From: Bin87 sp965208015
GTDB lineage: Bacteria > Chloroflexota > Dehalococcoidia > Lucifugimonadales > UBA3495
Assembly: GCA_965208015.1 (NCBI GenBank)
Contig: OZ242308.1
Coordinates: forward strand, 930,001 to 994,000
Length of the DNA stretch: 64,000 nt
Direction of reading: 5' to 3'
The notes beneath the pieces are model-generated. The model had not been told where the DNA came from. It made no database searches and worked only from the letters and a program-made list of their open reading frames with translations. Of the stretch, positions 17,464 through 25,301 are shown one piece after another. A program made the translations under genes and the position numbers. Each line of letters opens with the position of its first letter. Positions within the stretch are counted from its first letter, which is position 1.

Positions 17464-18237
17464 TCAGGTTTCTACCGGTTGGTCGCTATCCATCCATTCT
17501 GCGTAGGAACCATCGTACAGGCTGACGGTGTAGCCCATCCGGTCCAGGGACAGCCACGTGACGGCCGCGCGGACTCCGCTTCGGCAGTAGGCAATGACGG
17601 GTTCGCCTTCCGCGACGCCAGCACTGGCCAGCCGCTCCCGCAGCGTGTCCGGGCCGGCATACAGGTTGCCGTCTGCGCCCGCCAGGTCGGCGTGGGGGAG
17701 GCTGATGGCGCCGGGGATGTGGCCGGGGCGGTGATCCATTTCAACCTCGCCCCGGAACTCCTCGGCGGTGCGGGCGTCCACCAGCGTGGTCGAGCCGGCG
17801 TTCGCAACGTCATCCAGCGTGGCTCGGATGGCGGGATTCAGCTTGACCGTGAAGTTGGTCCCCCTTGTGACAACCGGCCGGTACAGCACCTCACGTCCCT
17901 CATCTTTCCACGCCTCGTAACGCAGGTCCATGATGTGAACGTCGGTCCGGCCCAGGTATTCCAGTACCCAGGCGGCCATGGCCGCGTTCCGCCCGTCCTG
18001 GTGGTCGTAGAGGACTGGCGTGACGTCGTCGCCAAGGCCGACGTCGCCAAAAGCGGCGGCCAGTTGCTCGGGCGGGCCAAGCCGTCCGTCGGACGCCTGC
18101 AACTTCTTGTAGGGGACGCTGACGGCGCCGCGCAGGTGGCCCATCAGGTAGCGCATGGCCGACCGGGGATCGATTACCAGGTATCCCGGCTGGCCGATGC
18201 GCTCGGCAACCCAATCGGGCGATACGAAAGTCGCCAT
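17464..18237 (-). CDS. Thiosulfate/3-mercaptopyruvate sulfurtransferase
   Basis: 257 residues, two rhodanese domains. The N-terminal one is catalytically silent (Asp79 replaces Cys in the loop YDHQDGRNA). The C-terminal domain has the active Cys218 in AYCRSGVRA. The start (18237-18235) overlaps the stop of the OsmC gene in an ATGA arrangement, so both proteins are made together. It transfers sulfane sulfur from thiosulfate or mercaptopyruvate to an acceptor. Confidence 0.9.
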   Translation of the reverse strand: MATFVSPDWVAERIGQPGYLVIDPRSAMRYLMGHLRGAVSVPYKKLQASDGRLGPPEQLAAAFGDVGLGDDVTPVLYDHQDGRNAAMAAWVLEYLGRTDVHIMDLRYEAWKDEGREVLYRPVVTRGTNFTVKLNPAIRATLDDVANAGSTTLVDARTAEEFRGEVEMDHRPGHIPGAISLPHADLAGADGNLYAGPDTLRERLASAGVAEGEPVIAYCRSGVRAAVTWLSLDRMGYTVSLYDGSYAEWMDSDQPVET

Positions 18238-18773
18238 CAACCCACCGCTTCGAAGTCGGTTTCCACCGACGTCTGGTTGGCCACAGACTGGGTGACCGGC
18301 GAGCCTTCCACTGCCAGGCGCCAGATTTCCTTCAGAGTGTCCTCGTCGGCGTCCGCGCGAACGAAGCACTTGGCGGAGATCCGGCCGTACCCGGGGTTGC
18401 CCTCGTCCTCGACGCCGGCCCACTTGCGGATGTTGTCGAAGTAACCCTCCACCGCGACCTCCAGGTCGTGCACGCGGACGCCCTGCTTGGTGGCGTTGAC
18501 CACGAAACCGACGGTCATGCAGCTTCCGATGGCGGAGAGCAGCTGCTCGTGGGCGCTGGCGGCCACGTCGGTGGCGGTCAGGTCACCGGGCTCGTCCATG
18601 TCCACCTGGTGGTTGCGCATGTAGGCGCGGGCGCGCATACCGTCCTGCCAGACCACGCGGGACTTCCACGGGCCGGTTACCGCGTTGAAGACTTCCGGAT
18701 CCCGGAAGGAGTCCAGCACCTCAGCCAGTTTCTCCCGGGGCAGACCATTCAGGTTCTCTTGTTGCTGCGCCAT
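18237..18773 (-). CDS. OsmC family protein
   Basis: 178 residues with the OsmC fold: QLLSAIGSCMTVGFVV carries the first redox Cys (Cys85). The region of the second redox Cys reads EGSPVTQS, so that residue is absent and the classical two-cysteine peroxidase site is incomplete. OsmC/YhfA-type proteins handle organic peroxides or thiol groups. Coupling to a sulfurtransferase suggests a role in sulfur transfer or persulfide handling (inference). Confidence 0.8.
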   Translation of the reverse strand: MAQQQENLNGLPREKLAEVLDSFRDPEVFNAVTGPWKSRVVWQDGMRARAYMRNHQVDMDEPGDLTATDVAASAHEQLLSAIGSCMTVGFVVNATKQGVRVHDLEVAVEGYFDNIRKWAGVEDEGNPGYGRISAKCFVRADADEDTLKEIWRLAVEGSPVTQSVANQTSVETDFEAVG

Positions 18774-18832
18774 GTTGATCTCCTTTTTGCTGATTGGGGT
18801 TGATGGCGTGGCGCCAGGGTTCCTTTGATCGG

Positions 18833-19237
18833 TTAGCCGCTGGCAACGTTTGACAGTTGAGACTGCGCTTCCAGAACCGGGGCCAGATGCTTTGACGCAT
18901 TGCGGAGGTCAACCGCGATGGGCAGCAAATAGTCGGGATCATATTGGTCAGGCGACCAGTACGCAATCAGGTCGCCGTTTTCGGCGATGACCGTTGCCGT
19001 CTCCGCGTCACTGCCGAAAGTGAGTGTGTCCGTTTCTTTGCAGTAGCCCCGCTTTCCCAGCGGCAGCCAGGCGCTGACGCCGATGACTTCCAGTCCGACC
19101 GGTACATGACTTTTCCAGTCGAGCAGGTCTATCACGACCCAACCAGGCCCTTCCACCTCACAGGCTCCATCGTGCGGCTGTTCATAGTCTGCGCCAATCG
19201 CATCGCACTCAGGGTCATAATGCACTTTCAGCTTCAT
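18833..19237 (-). CDS. DUF2283 domain protein (putative antitoxin)
   Basis: 134 residues. The N-terminus MKLKVHYDPECDAIG and a second KETDTLTFG give the double-strand pattern of DUF2283, a small family found next to DUF4258 genes as a probable toxin-antitoxin pair. The C-terminal ~45 residues are an extra helix-rich part. It overlaps the end of the upstream DUF4258-like gene by 23 bases. Confidence 0.65.
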   Translation of the reverse strand: MKLKVHYDPECDAIGADYEQPHDGACEVEGPGWVVIDLLDWKSHVPVGLEVIGVSAWLPLGKRGYCKETDTLTFGSDAETATVIAENGDLIAYWSPDQYDPDYLLPIAVDLRNASKHLAPVLEAQSQLSNVASG

Positions 19238-19613
19238 TTCGCATCTCCCATTGTTCGTAATTTCGCTGAAAGTAACCGATGTCGCCGCGGTTCATTTTCT
19301 CAGTAGCCGTATCGTCTGCAAAGGCCGAGGCAATGCGTCGTTCGTCCATGGAAACGGCCACTCGCATCAAACGATCCGTTCCGGCGTGCTTTATCCAGCC
19401 CCAATAGACTATGCTCGGTCTCCTGGGCTCATTGAATCTGGGCGCATCGTAATGTATGCCGCGCGCAACCCAATTGCGCAAAACTTCAACCAGATTCTCC
19501 TGGGTGATATAACTTCGCTCCTCTGCCCGCAGCTGCAAGTGAAGGGTTATATCCCTCTGAACTCCGCCGGCAGTGAGTGTCCAGGGCAGCCGCCATTCAC
19601 CGCTGCTACGCAT
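19215..19613 (-). CDS. DUF4258-like protein (putative toxin)
   Basis: 132 residues. The segment HLQLRAEERSYITQENL is similar to the H-x3-R-x2-R-x-I-x3-D/N pattern of DUF4258, a fold related to RelE/HicA-like toxins. A WIKHAGTDRLMRVAVSMD strand pair follows. It is coupled to the DUF2283 gene. The first ATG overlaps the methyltransferase gene by eight bases; a shorter start cannot be excluded. Family assignment rests on my reading of the motif, not a search. Confidence 0.5.
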   Translation of the reverse strand: MRSSGEWRLPWTLTAGGVQRDITLHLQLRAEERSYITQENLVEVLRNWVARGIHYDAPRFNEPRRPSIVYWGWIKHAGTDRLMRVAVSMDERRIASAFADDTATEKMNRGDIGYFQRNYEQWEMRNEAESAL

Positions 19614-20769
19614 ACTCCGCGCGCAGGATCTCCGCCGCGTCGGTGATTGCCTGCATCTTCCTGGCGGCCATCTCGTGGGTGTTGACGTTGCGCTCGGCGA
19701 AGGTGCCGAAGCCGCAGTCGGGGTTCAGGTAGATCTTGTCCGGGTCGAAGTACTGCAGGAGTTCCTTGACCCGGCTGATGATCTGCTCGGGCGGCTCGAT
19801 TTCGTCGGTGCGGGGGTTGACCACGCCGAAGCCGATTTCCTTCTCGTTGGCGTATTCTTGAAACACTGCCATCTCGCCGGCGCGGGGGGTGGCGCATTCC
19901 AGCACCAGCCGGTCGATGTTCATCTGGGTCAGGTAGGGAAGCATGGGGCCGTAGTTCCCCTGGAGCAGCACCTCTTCCTTGCGGCTCCAGTTGCCCCGAC
20001 AGACGTGCACGCCCGTTTTGATGCCGTCGATGCCTTCCAGGGTTTCGTTCATCAGCCGCACCGCCATCTCCAGCTCGTCGGTGGGGTCGCGGCGGTTGGG
20101 CAGGGCGGCGCACATGAAAGTCTCCGTGGTCTCTTCTCCGAACACCACCTGGGAGAGGGTGGGTTCGTCCATCTGCACGAAATCGCAACCATGATCGCGC
20201 AGCGCGATGATCTCCTCGCGCAGGATCTCGACCACGTCCCGGGCCAGGTCGTCGGGAGTAGGGTATGCCTTGTCTGACAGACCCTCGAACCAGCCGGAGC
20301 GGGTGAGCATATAGGGGCCGGGGATGGGCACCATGATCTGCCGGTCGGTGTGCTCGCGCATGTAGGCCAGCTCGTCCAGGGCCAAGCCGTGGCGCTTGCC
20401 GATCTTGTCGATCACGATGGGGCTCTTGATGGCAAAGGACGGCACGTCGAGAGCGCGCAGCACCTCCTCCATGCGGGCGCGGTCGCTGGAGTAGTCCAGC
20501 AACTCCGACACTTTCATCAGCTGCATGCCGGTGAGCTTGTCCACGGCGAAGGAGTAGAAGTTATCTCGCCGCTGCTCGCCGTCGCTGATGATGTCCACGC
20601 CGGCCTCTTCCTGGGCGCGGATGCAGGCCAAAACCTCGTCGTCGGCCAACGCACTGAACTCGTCATAGGTGATCTCGCCGGCTTCCTTGCGGCGCAGGGC
20701 GCGAATCAGCTCAGTGGACCGTGGCCAGCTTCCGACCACGGTAACGGGAAACAGGGGTGCGTCCGCCAT
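19606..20769 (-). CDS. MetE-like zinc-dependent methyltransferase domain protein
   Basis: 387 residues from ATG 20769 with GGAGGG upstream. It equals only the catalytic (C-terminal) half of cobalamin-independent methionine synthase. The zinc ligands are visible as H255-x-C257 (GVHVCRGN), Glu291-Cys292 and Cys352 in NPDCGFGT. QMDEP (199-203) is the substrate loop. Short MetE-like proteins transfer methyl or alkyl groups to thiols, such as homocysteine or coenzyme M, so methionine synthesis is one option among others. The upstream start VVGSWPRSTEL is the usual N-terminal motif. Confidence 0.82.
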   Translation of the reverse strand: MADAPLFPVTVVGSWPRSTELIRALRRKEAGEITYDEFSALADDEVLACIRAQEEAGVDIISDGEQRRDNFYSFAVDKLTGMQLMKVSELLDYSSDRARMEEVLRALDVPSFAIKSPIVIDKIGKRHGLALDELAYMREHTDRQIMVPIPGPYMLTRSGWFEGLSDKAYPTPDDLARDVVEILREEIIALRDHGCDFVQMDEPTLSQVVFGEETTETFMCAALPNRRDPTDELEMAVRLMNETLEGIDGIKTGVHVCRGNWSRKEEVLLQGNYGPMLPYLTQMNIDRLVLECATPRAGEMAVFQEYANEKEIGFGVVNPRTDEIEPPEQIISRVKELLQYFDPDKIYLNPDCGFGTFAERNVNTHEMAARKMQAITDAAEILRAEYA

Positions 20770-20923
20770 GGGTGTCCCTCCAGGACTGCGTATTCCGATG
20801 CGCTGGGCGGCAGTTTCAGCAGCGTCGCTGCGTACCGCCGACAAACAATCTACACTACAAACCGCGCAACGGACAAATTAAACTGCCGTAGCCTCATGCG
20901 TACCCAGTTTGCGGCGGGGAAAC

Positions 20924-21032
20924 GTCAGAATCGGGATTTTCAAGAGTTAGGGATTGCCGGGATTGGAACCGTTTCGTGATGGAATCTCCCAGTCCTGCCA
21001 AATCATAAAATCCCGTAAATCTTGATTCTGAC
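20924..21032. repeat. Dispersed palindromic repeat, copy A (~109 bp)
   Basis: It starts GTCAGAATCGGGATTT and ends with an imperfect reverse complement, AAATCTTGATTCTGAC. The inner arms GGATTGGAACC and AGTCCTG repeat the pairing. It lies in the gap between the MetE-like gene and the interrupted gene, which otherwise contains nothing I can identify. Copies B and C are at 27145 and 62618. Confidence 0.8.
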
Positions 21033-21063
21033 GATGTGAGATAGACTTGCGCCGGAACGAGCC

Positions 21064-21828
21064 GTGCTGACCCGCCGGAAAGCATTGCTATCGGTCGTCG
21101 CCGTAATCGCGGTAGGGGCACTTGCCGTGGCAGGGTGGTTGGTGTTTGCGCCGTCGCCCGGACCCTTTTCAGCCGAGGAAATGCCGGGTCATGGAAGGGT
21201 GAACGTCTCTTAGCTGGAATCGTATAAATTCACAATTGACGCTGTTTTCACGGTTCATGTCGAGGGCGGACCGGAACGACAGGAGATGCACACCGAGGCA
21301 GTGGTGGTGGTAGATGAGGGGATGCACGTCACCTGGACGGAAAACGGGAGATATGGTGAGACGCTGCTGGTGGACGGCACCCAATATCACCGGGATAGTG
21401 ACGCCGGCCCGTGGGAAGACTGGTCGTCCCCTGGAAGTGTGCCCCTTGCCCCAAACTTCCCGAGCCCCAGGGATCACTTTCAGATTCTGGAAAGTCTGAC
21501 CGACGTGTCGAATGAAGGGGAGGAAGTTTTACGGGGCGTCCGCGTCAACAAGATCGTTGGCGAAATGGATATGGCTCGGCAGGTACGGGAAGCCTGGGGC
21601 GATGACGTTCCAGCCGGCGGTGGAGGATACCTGCGCTCACAGATGCTGGCCGGAGCCGTGGCGGTTACCGTATGGGTAGGTGTCGAAGACGGGATGCTGC
21701 GCGCTTACACGATGGAAGGCTCGCTCCCCGCGGTGGGACAGGCGTTTGCGTACCAGTACTCGATGGACGTGCGGTTCTCGCATTTTAACGAGCCATTCGA
21801 GCTACCGTCGCCTAATGTTGCCCAATGA
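21064..21828 (+). pseudogene. Exported protein gene interrupted by an in-frame TAG
   Basis: A GTG at 21064 opens a typical signal peptide (LTRRKALLSVVAVIAVGALA then a small-residue region). The frame stops at TAG 21211-21213 and then continues without break to 21828 with a coherent soluble protein. In the continued frame the residues around the stop read VNVS-stop-LESYKFTI. A single C-to-T change from CAG (Gln) explains the stop. The C-terminal part resembles beta-rich lipoprotein/LolA-like proteins. Only one part or a re-initiated product from ATG 21286 may be made. Confidence 0.6.
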
Positions 21829-22585
21829 ACTCCAGCACCAGGCCGTTCCATACCTGCGGGCGTTCCCAGAAGCCCGCGTGCCCCGCCTCGGGCAGCGAGA
21901 CGAACCGGCTGCCGGGGATGCACTCCGCCTGCAACCGCATCAGCGCCGGCGGGGACACCAGGTCGGCCTCGCCGGCCAGCGCCATCGTCGGCACGCTCAT
22001 GGTGGCCAGCCGGGCGTAGGTGGTGGGCTCGCGCAGTGGCTGGGCCGGGAGCCGGCCGTAGGGCCGGCTGGCGCGCTCGATCTCCAGCCAGCGGGCCGTG
22101 CCGTCGGGGTCCGTGCCCCGGTAGGACGGCCCCAGCTCGTACAGTTCCACGGGCAGGCTGCGGATTTCCGGCGGGCGGATGCGATCCTGCACCTCCAGGT
22201 ACTCCGGGTCCTGGATGCCGGCTATCGTGTTGGCGAACACCAGGCTCCGCACCCGCTCGGGATGAGCCAGCGCGTAGCCAATGGCAGTGATCCCGCCGGC
22301 CGCAGTCCCGATCAGGTGAAACCGCTCCAGGTCCAGGAACTCGACCAGGCGGTGCAGGTCTTCGTCCTGGTAGCCGGGTTGCAGGCTTTCGTCCGTGTTG
22401 CGCGATTTGCCCCAGGTGCGCCGGTCGTAGGTGACACAGCGGTAGCCGGCCAGCGTGAAGGCGGGCAATTGGTAGATCCAGCAATCGCAGGTGCCGGAGG
22501 CGGCGTGGCAGAGGACCACGGGAACACCGTCGCCGCCGGTGTCCTCGTACCAGAGATCGACGCCGGGCAGGTTCGCGTAGGGCAT
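21812..22585 (-). CDS. Alpha/beta hydrolase
   Basis: 257 residues. The conserved start of the fold is visible (PVVLCHAASGTCD). The nucleophile elbow G-x-S-x-G is not obvious: the expected position reads GTAAGG, in which Ala takes the Ser place. C-terminal SLPEAGHAGFWERP contains the catalytic His. It is therefore either a lyase-like or non-canonical member, or an inactive one. It overlaps the interrupted gene on the other strand by 17 bases and precedes two acetylxylan-esterase-like genes in the same direction. Confidence 0.78.
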   Translation of the reverse strand: MPYANLPGVDLWYEDTGGDGVPVVLCHAASGTCDCWIYQLPAFTLAGYRCVTYDRRTWGKSRNTDESLQPGYQDEDLHRLVEFLDLERFHLIGTAAGGITAIGYALAHPERVRSLVFANTIAGIQDPEYLEVQDRIRPPEIRSLPVELYELGPSYRGTDPDGTARWLEIERASRPYGRLPAQPLREPTTYARLATMSVPTMALAGEADLVSPPALMRLQAECIPGSRFVSLPEAGHAGFWERPQVWNGLVLEFIGQH

Positions 22586-22589
22586 ACGG

Positions 22590-23507
22590 TCAGTCCTGCC
22601 AGTGGGGCGGCAGGCTGGGTTCCGCCATGCCGAACTTTTGCGACAACCATTCCTCGCTGTAACGCCCGTCGCGGTAGCCGGAATGCTCGGCCGCGTGGAC
22701 GGTGGTTTCGCCCCGGATATCGCGGACCAGGGGTTCCAGGGCGGCGGCGTCCAGCGCGGAGCCGTCGGCGCCGGCCATCAGCAGCGTCGTCGCGCTGACC
22801 CGGGCGCCGAACCAGCGCAGGTCGAAGTAGGACAGCGTGCGATTTACGGCCTCCCTACGGGTCGGGTGCAACCGCAGGTAGTCGTTGATCTCCTCCAGGG
22901 GATAGGCGCTGGTGCGCGGGGCCAGCTCGGCGGTGTCGTAAAGCAGGGTCGGCGTGGTCACCAGGTGGGTGACCTGCGGACACAACGCGGCCGTGGTCAG
23001 GGCCAGGTCGTTGCCGATGGCGGCAATGCGCGTGGCGTCCACCTCCGGCCGGCCGGCCAGGTATTGGAGTCCGCGGACGCAGTCGGCGACGATGCCTCGA
23101 TATATGTAGGTCGCGGGGTCGTCGATGCCGTCGGTGAGTTGGCCGGGGAAAGCGGCGGCGTAGGGCTGATCTGCCAGCCGCTGCCCGCGCACGCAGATGG
23201 CGAAGGTCACGTGCTCCCGGCGTTGGCCATTGGCCTGTCCCTGGGGCACCAGGTCCTGCACGCTGCCATAGCGGGGCAGGTGGTAGCGCGCGGGAAATTG
23301 CCCGTCGTAGTTGGGGATGCTCAGGTAGCCGTAGAGACGGTAAGGTCCCAGGGAGGTGAGGCGCACCCCGTAGGCGGTCGCGAAATCAGTGGAGCGGAGC
23401 GGTAGTTCCTGCACCTCCGGCGCGGCAGGATACCGGGCCAATTCCACCAGCACGTCATGCCAGTAGGCATCGAAATCGTGGGGCTTGGCGGCGGTTTGAG
23501 TGGTCAT
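22590..23507 (-). CDS. Acetylxylan esterase-like protein lacking the nucleophile (pseudoenzyme)
   Basis: 305 residues from ATG 23507. It aligns along its whole length with the next gene, a true CE7/AXE1-type esterase (same YRG, LRxxP, YPxEEIxDYLR segments). The nucleophile motif GHSQG of the paralog is replaced by GNDLA (165-169), with Asp167 in the Ser position. The later Asp (GLQDST) and His (GHGHDANN) sites are also altered (GADGSA, EHSGYRD). The protein probably has no esterase activity and may bind ligand or partner with its paralog. Confidence 0.8.
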   Translation of the reverse strand: MTTQTAAKPHDFDAYWHDVLVELARYPAAPEVQELPLRSTDFATAYGVRLTSLGPYRLYGYLSIPNYDGQFPARYHLPRYGSVQDLVPQGQANGQRREHVTFAICVRGQRLADQPYAAAFPGQLTDGIDDPATYIYRGIVADCVRGLQYLAGRPEVDATRIAAIGNDLALTTAALCPQVTHLVTTPTLLYDTAELAPRTSAYPLEEINDYLRLHPTRREAVNRTLSYFDLRWFGARVSATTLLMAGADGSALDAAALEPLVRDIRGETTVHAAEHSGYRDGRYSEEWLSQKFGMAEPSLPPHWQD

Positions 23508-23520
23508 GCCGTAGAACCCC

Positions 23521-24447
23521 TCAGTCCTGTAGGTGGTGGGCCATGAAGGCGTCCACCACTGCTGCGTGCTCGTGGTTGTTGGCGTCGTGGCCGTGGCCGT
23601 CGTAGGCGTACATCTTCTTGTCGGCGCTGGCGATGGCGTCAAACATGGCGAAGCCGGTTTCCGGCGGGCAGGTGCTGTCCTGCAATCCCACGCTGACGAT
23701 GATCGGACAGGTGATCCGGTGGGCCAGGTTGATGCCGTCGAAGTAGGCCAGCGTATTCTCCACCTGATCTCGGCTGTCGGGGTATATCCGCAGGTAGTCG
23801 GCGATTTCCTGGTAGGGATAGGCGTCGGTCAGCTCGATGGAGTCCATGTACCCGCAGAGGTACGGCGCTCCGGCTGCCGCCGCCTTGATCTCAGGGCGCA
23901 GCGCCGCCGTGGAGACGGTGAGGCCGCCGCCCTGGCTGTGCCCGGTGACGCCGATGCGTTCGCCGTTAACCTCGTCCCTGCTCAGGAGAAAGTCCACCGC
24001 GCGACAGGCGTCCATGTAGAAGCCCCGGTATGAATAGGTGTACCGGTCTACCATGCCGTAGGTGAGCAGGCCCGGGTAGCCGGGATTGAACTGCCGGTTG
24101 CTCCGCAGCTTGCCCCGGGGCGCGACGCTGAAAGCGGCATATCCCCGGGCCGCCCAATTCTTGGGCACCGGCGGCTCCATGTTGTAGCCGGGAACCTGGA
24201 TCAGTCCCGGTAGGCGATTCTCACGCTGTCGTGGGACGGCGTACCAGCCGGCGATCCGAACGTGGTCCAGGCTGGTGTAAAACACCTCGTAGACGTCGAT
24301 GCTGGCGGTGGACCGGAGCGGGTCGTAAACCACCTCCGGTTCCAGCGGGACTTGAGCGGTTTCCACCAGTACGTCGTCCCAGAAGCGGTCGATGTCGTCG
24401 GGTGTGCGTACTTTGGTAACGTACTGGTCGGCGGGTGCAAGGGGCAT
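23521..24447 (-). CDS. Acetylxylan esterase (AXE1/CE7-type) family protein
   Basis: 308 residues, alpha/beta hydrolase with Ser171 in GHSQGGG. The later Asp in LQDSTCPPE and His in GHGHDANNH complete the triad. The family deacetylates xylan or cephalosporins. RGKLRSN holds the conserved Arg of the oxyanion region. The paralog lies just downstream with 13 bases between them, an apparent tandem duplication. Confidence 0.87.
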   Translation of the reverse strand: MPLAPADQYVTKVRTPDDIDRFWDDVLVETAQVPLEPEVVYDPLRSTASIDVYEVFYTSLDHVRIAGWYAVPRQRENRLPGLIQVPGYNMEPPVPKNWAARGYAAFSVAPRGKLRSNRQFNPGYPGLLTYGMVDRYTYSYRGFYMDACRAVDFLLSRDEVNGERIGVTGHSQGGGLTVSTAALRPEIKAAAAGAPYLCGYMDSIELTDAYPYQEIADYLRIYPDSRDQVENTLAYFDGINLAHRITCPIIVSVGLQDSTCPPETGFAMFDAIASADKKMYAYDGHGHDANNHEHAAVVDAFMAHHLQD

Positions 24448-24465
24448 GTTGCTATCCTGCTTTCT

Positions 24466-24984
24466 TTATGACCGTCGGGGCCGAGAGGTGAGGTAGGTGA
24501 TGAACAGCCTGATTTCGTCCGGCGGGGCGTTGTTGAAGCTCGCCAATGCGTCTTCCGCCTGCGCTATGATCTGGTCCACTTGGAGATTGTCAAAGGTTGC
24601 GCCGGGATCGTAATCAGCTTGGTGGCGGTGTTGTTGCAAGTCCACTAGCCTTGTCGCGAAGTTTTGGATGTTGGGACTAAACCGGCTCAAGCTGCCAATA
24701 TCGTTGCATTTGCTTCTGGCCGGCCCGTGATCTATGCTGCGGTACGCCAAGTTCCAGAGGTCTTGCTCACGTTGGGTGCCGGCGTGCGGGCCGACCATTA
24801 CATCGGCGTAGGCGCAACACAATGTGTGGAACGTAGCGTAATAGGCGCAGCTGATCGCTTTACGGAGTTCGGTGTCTGTGGCTCCATGGGGGTTGCTGGC
24901 GTTGCCGCCGGCGGCCAGGGTCCTGGCAATGGCGATCAGGTCAATTGCTTCCAATGCCGGCTTTTTCTCCTGTAAGTCTCCCAA
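24466..24984 (-). CDS. HEPN-like domain protein
   Basis: 172 residues. LRKAISCAYYATFHTL (about 40-55) is the conserved HEPN helix, and QADYDP later is the second HEPN element found in the toxin-type members. It is in an overlapping pair with the gene upstream (49-base overlap), which looks like an unfamiliar antitoxin-type partner. The region before the starting ATG contains GAGAAAAAG, a possible weak ribosome site. Confidence 0.62.
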   Translation of the reverse strand: MGDLQEKKPALEAIDLIAIARTLAAGGNASNPHGATDTELRKAISCAYYATFHTLCCAYADVMVGPHAGTQREQDLWNLAYRSIDHGPARSKCNDIGSLSRFSPNIQNFATRLVDLQQHRHQADYDPGATFDNLQVDQIIAQAEDALASFNNAPPDEIRLFITYLTSRPRRS

Positions 24985-25262
24985 CCCGCTTTGCCAAAGA
25001 ACGATGTGCTAGGGACGTGCTCGATCCCTAAGTCAATGAGTTGGGGGAACAGGCGCGGTATCAGGCCGACGGTCCATTTCGAGTCAAGCTGGCTCTGGTC
25101 GCCGTCAAACACGATGAGAACGTGGAGATAGGGGTCTCCATACTCGTCAATCTCCTCCACGATGTTGATCGGGCCGAACTCCAATTCCCCCTCGAACCTG
25201 CCGGACAGGTCTTCGTACACCATCTTGACGACGGCGTCATGCACGTCCTGGGTTATCATCAT
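24936..25262 (-). CDS. Small protein upstream of HEPN gene (possible partner)
   Basis: 108 residues from ATG 25262, preceded by GGAG nine bases upstream; a longer start at 25289 is less supported. An acidic N-terminal half with GPINIVEEIDEYGDPYLHVLIVFDGD suggests a small alpha/beta fold, but I recognise no family. It overlaps the following HEPN gene by 49 bases, as toxin-antitoxin pairs do. Confidence 0.5.
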   Translation of the reverse strand: MMITQDVHDAVVKMVYEDLSGRFEGELEFGPINIVEEIDEYGDPYLHVLIVFDGDQSQLDSKWTVGLIPRLFPQLIDLGIEHVPSTSFFGKAGWETYRRKSRHWKQLT

Positions 25263-25301
25263 GGCGGCGTCTCCGGCGACGGTGACCAATCGTCCTATAC
25301 G

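Noticed and set aside
21211..21213. TAG read as pyrrolysine
   Set aside because: No pyl genes or family precedent; a CAG to TAG change explains it.
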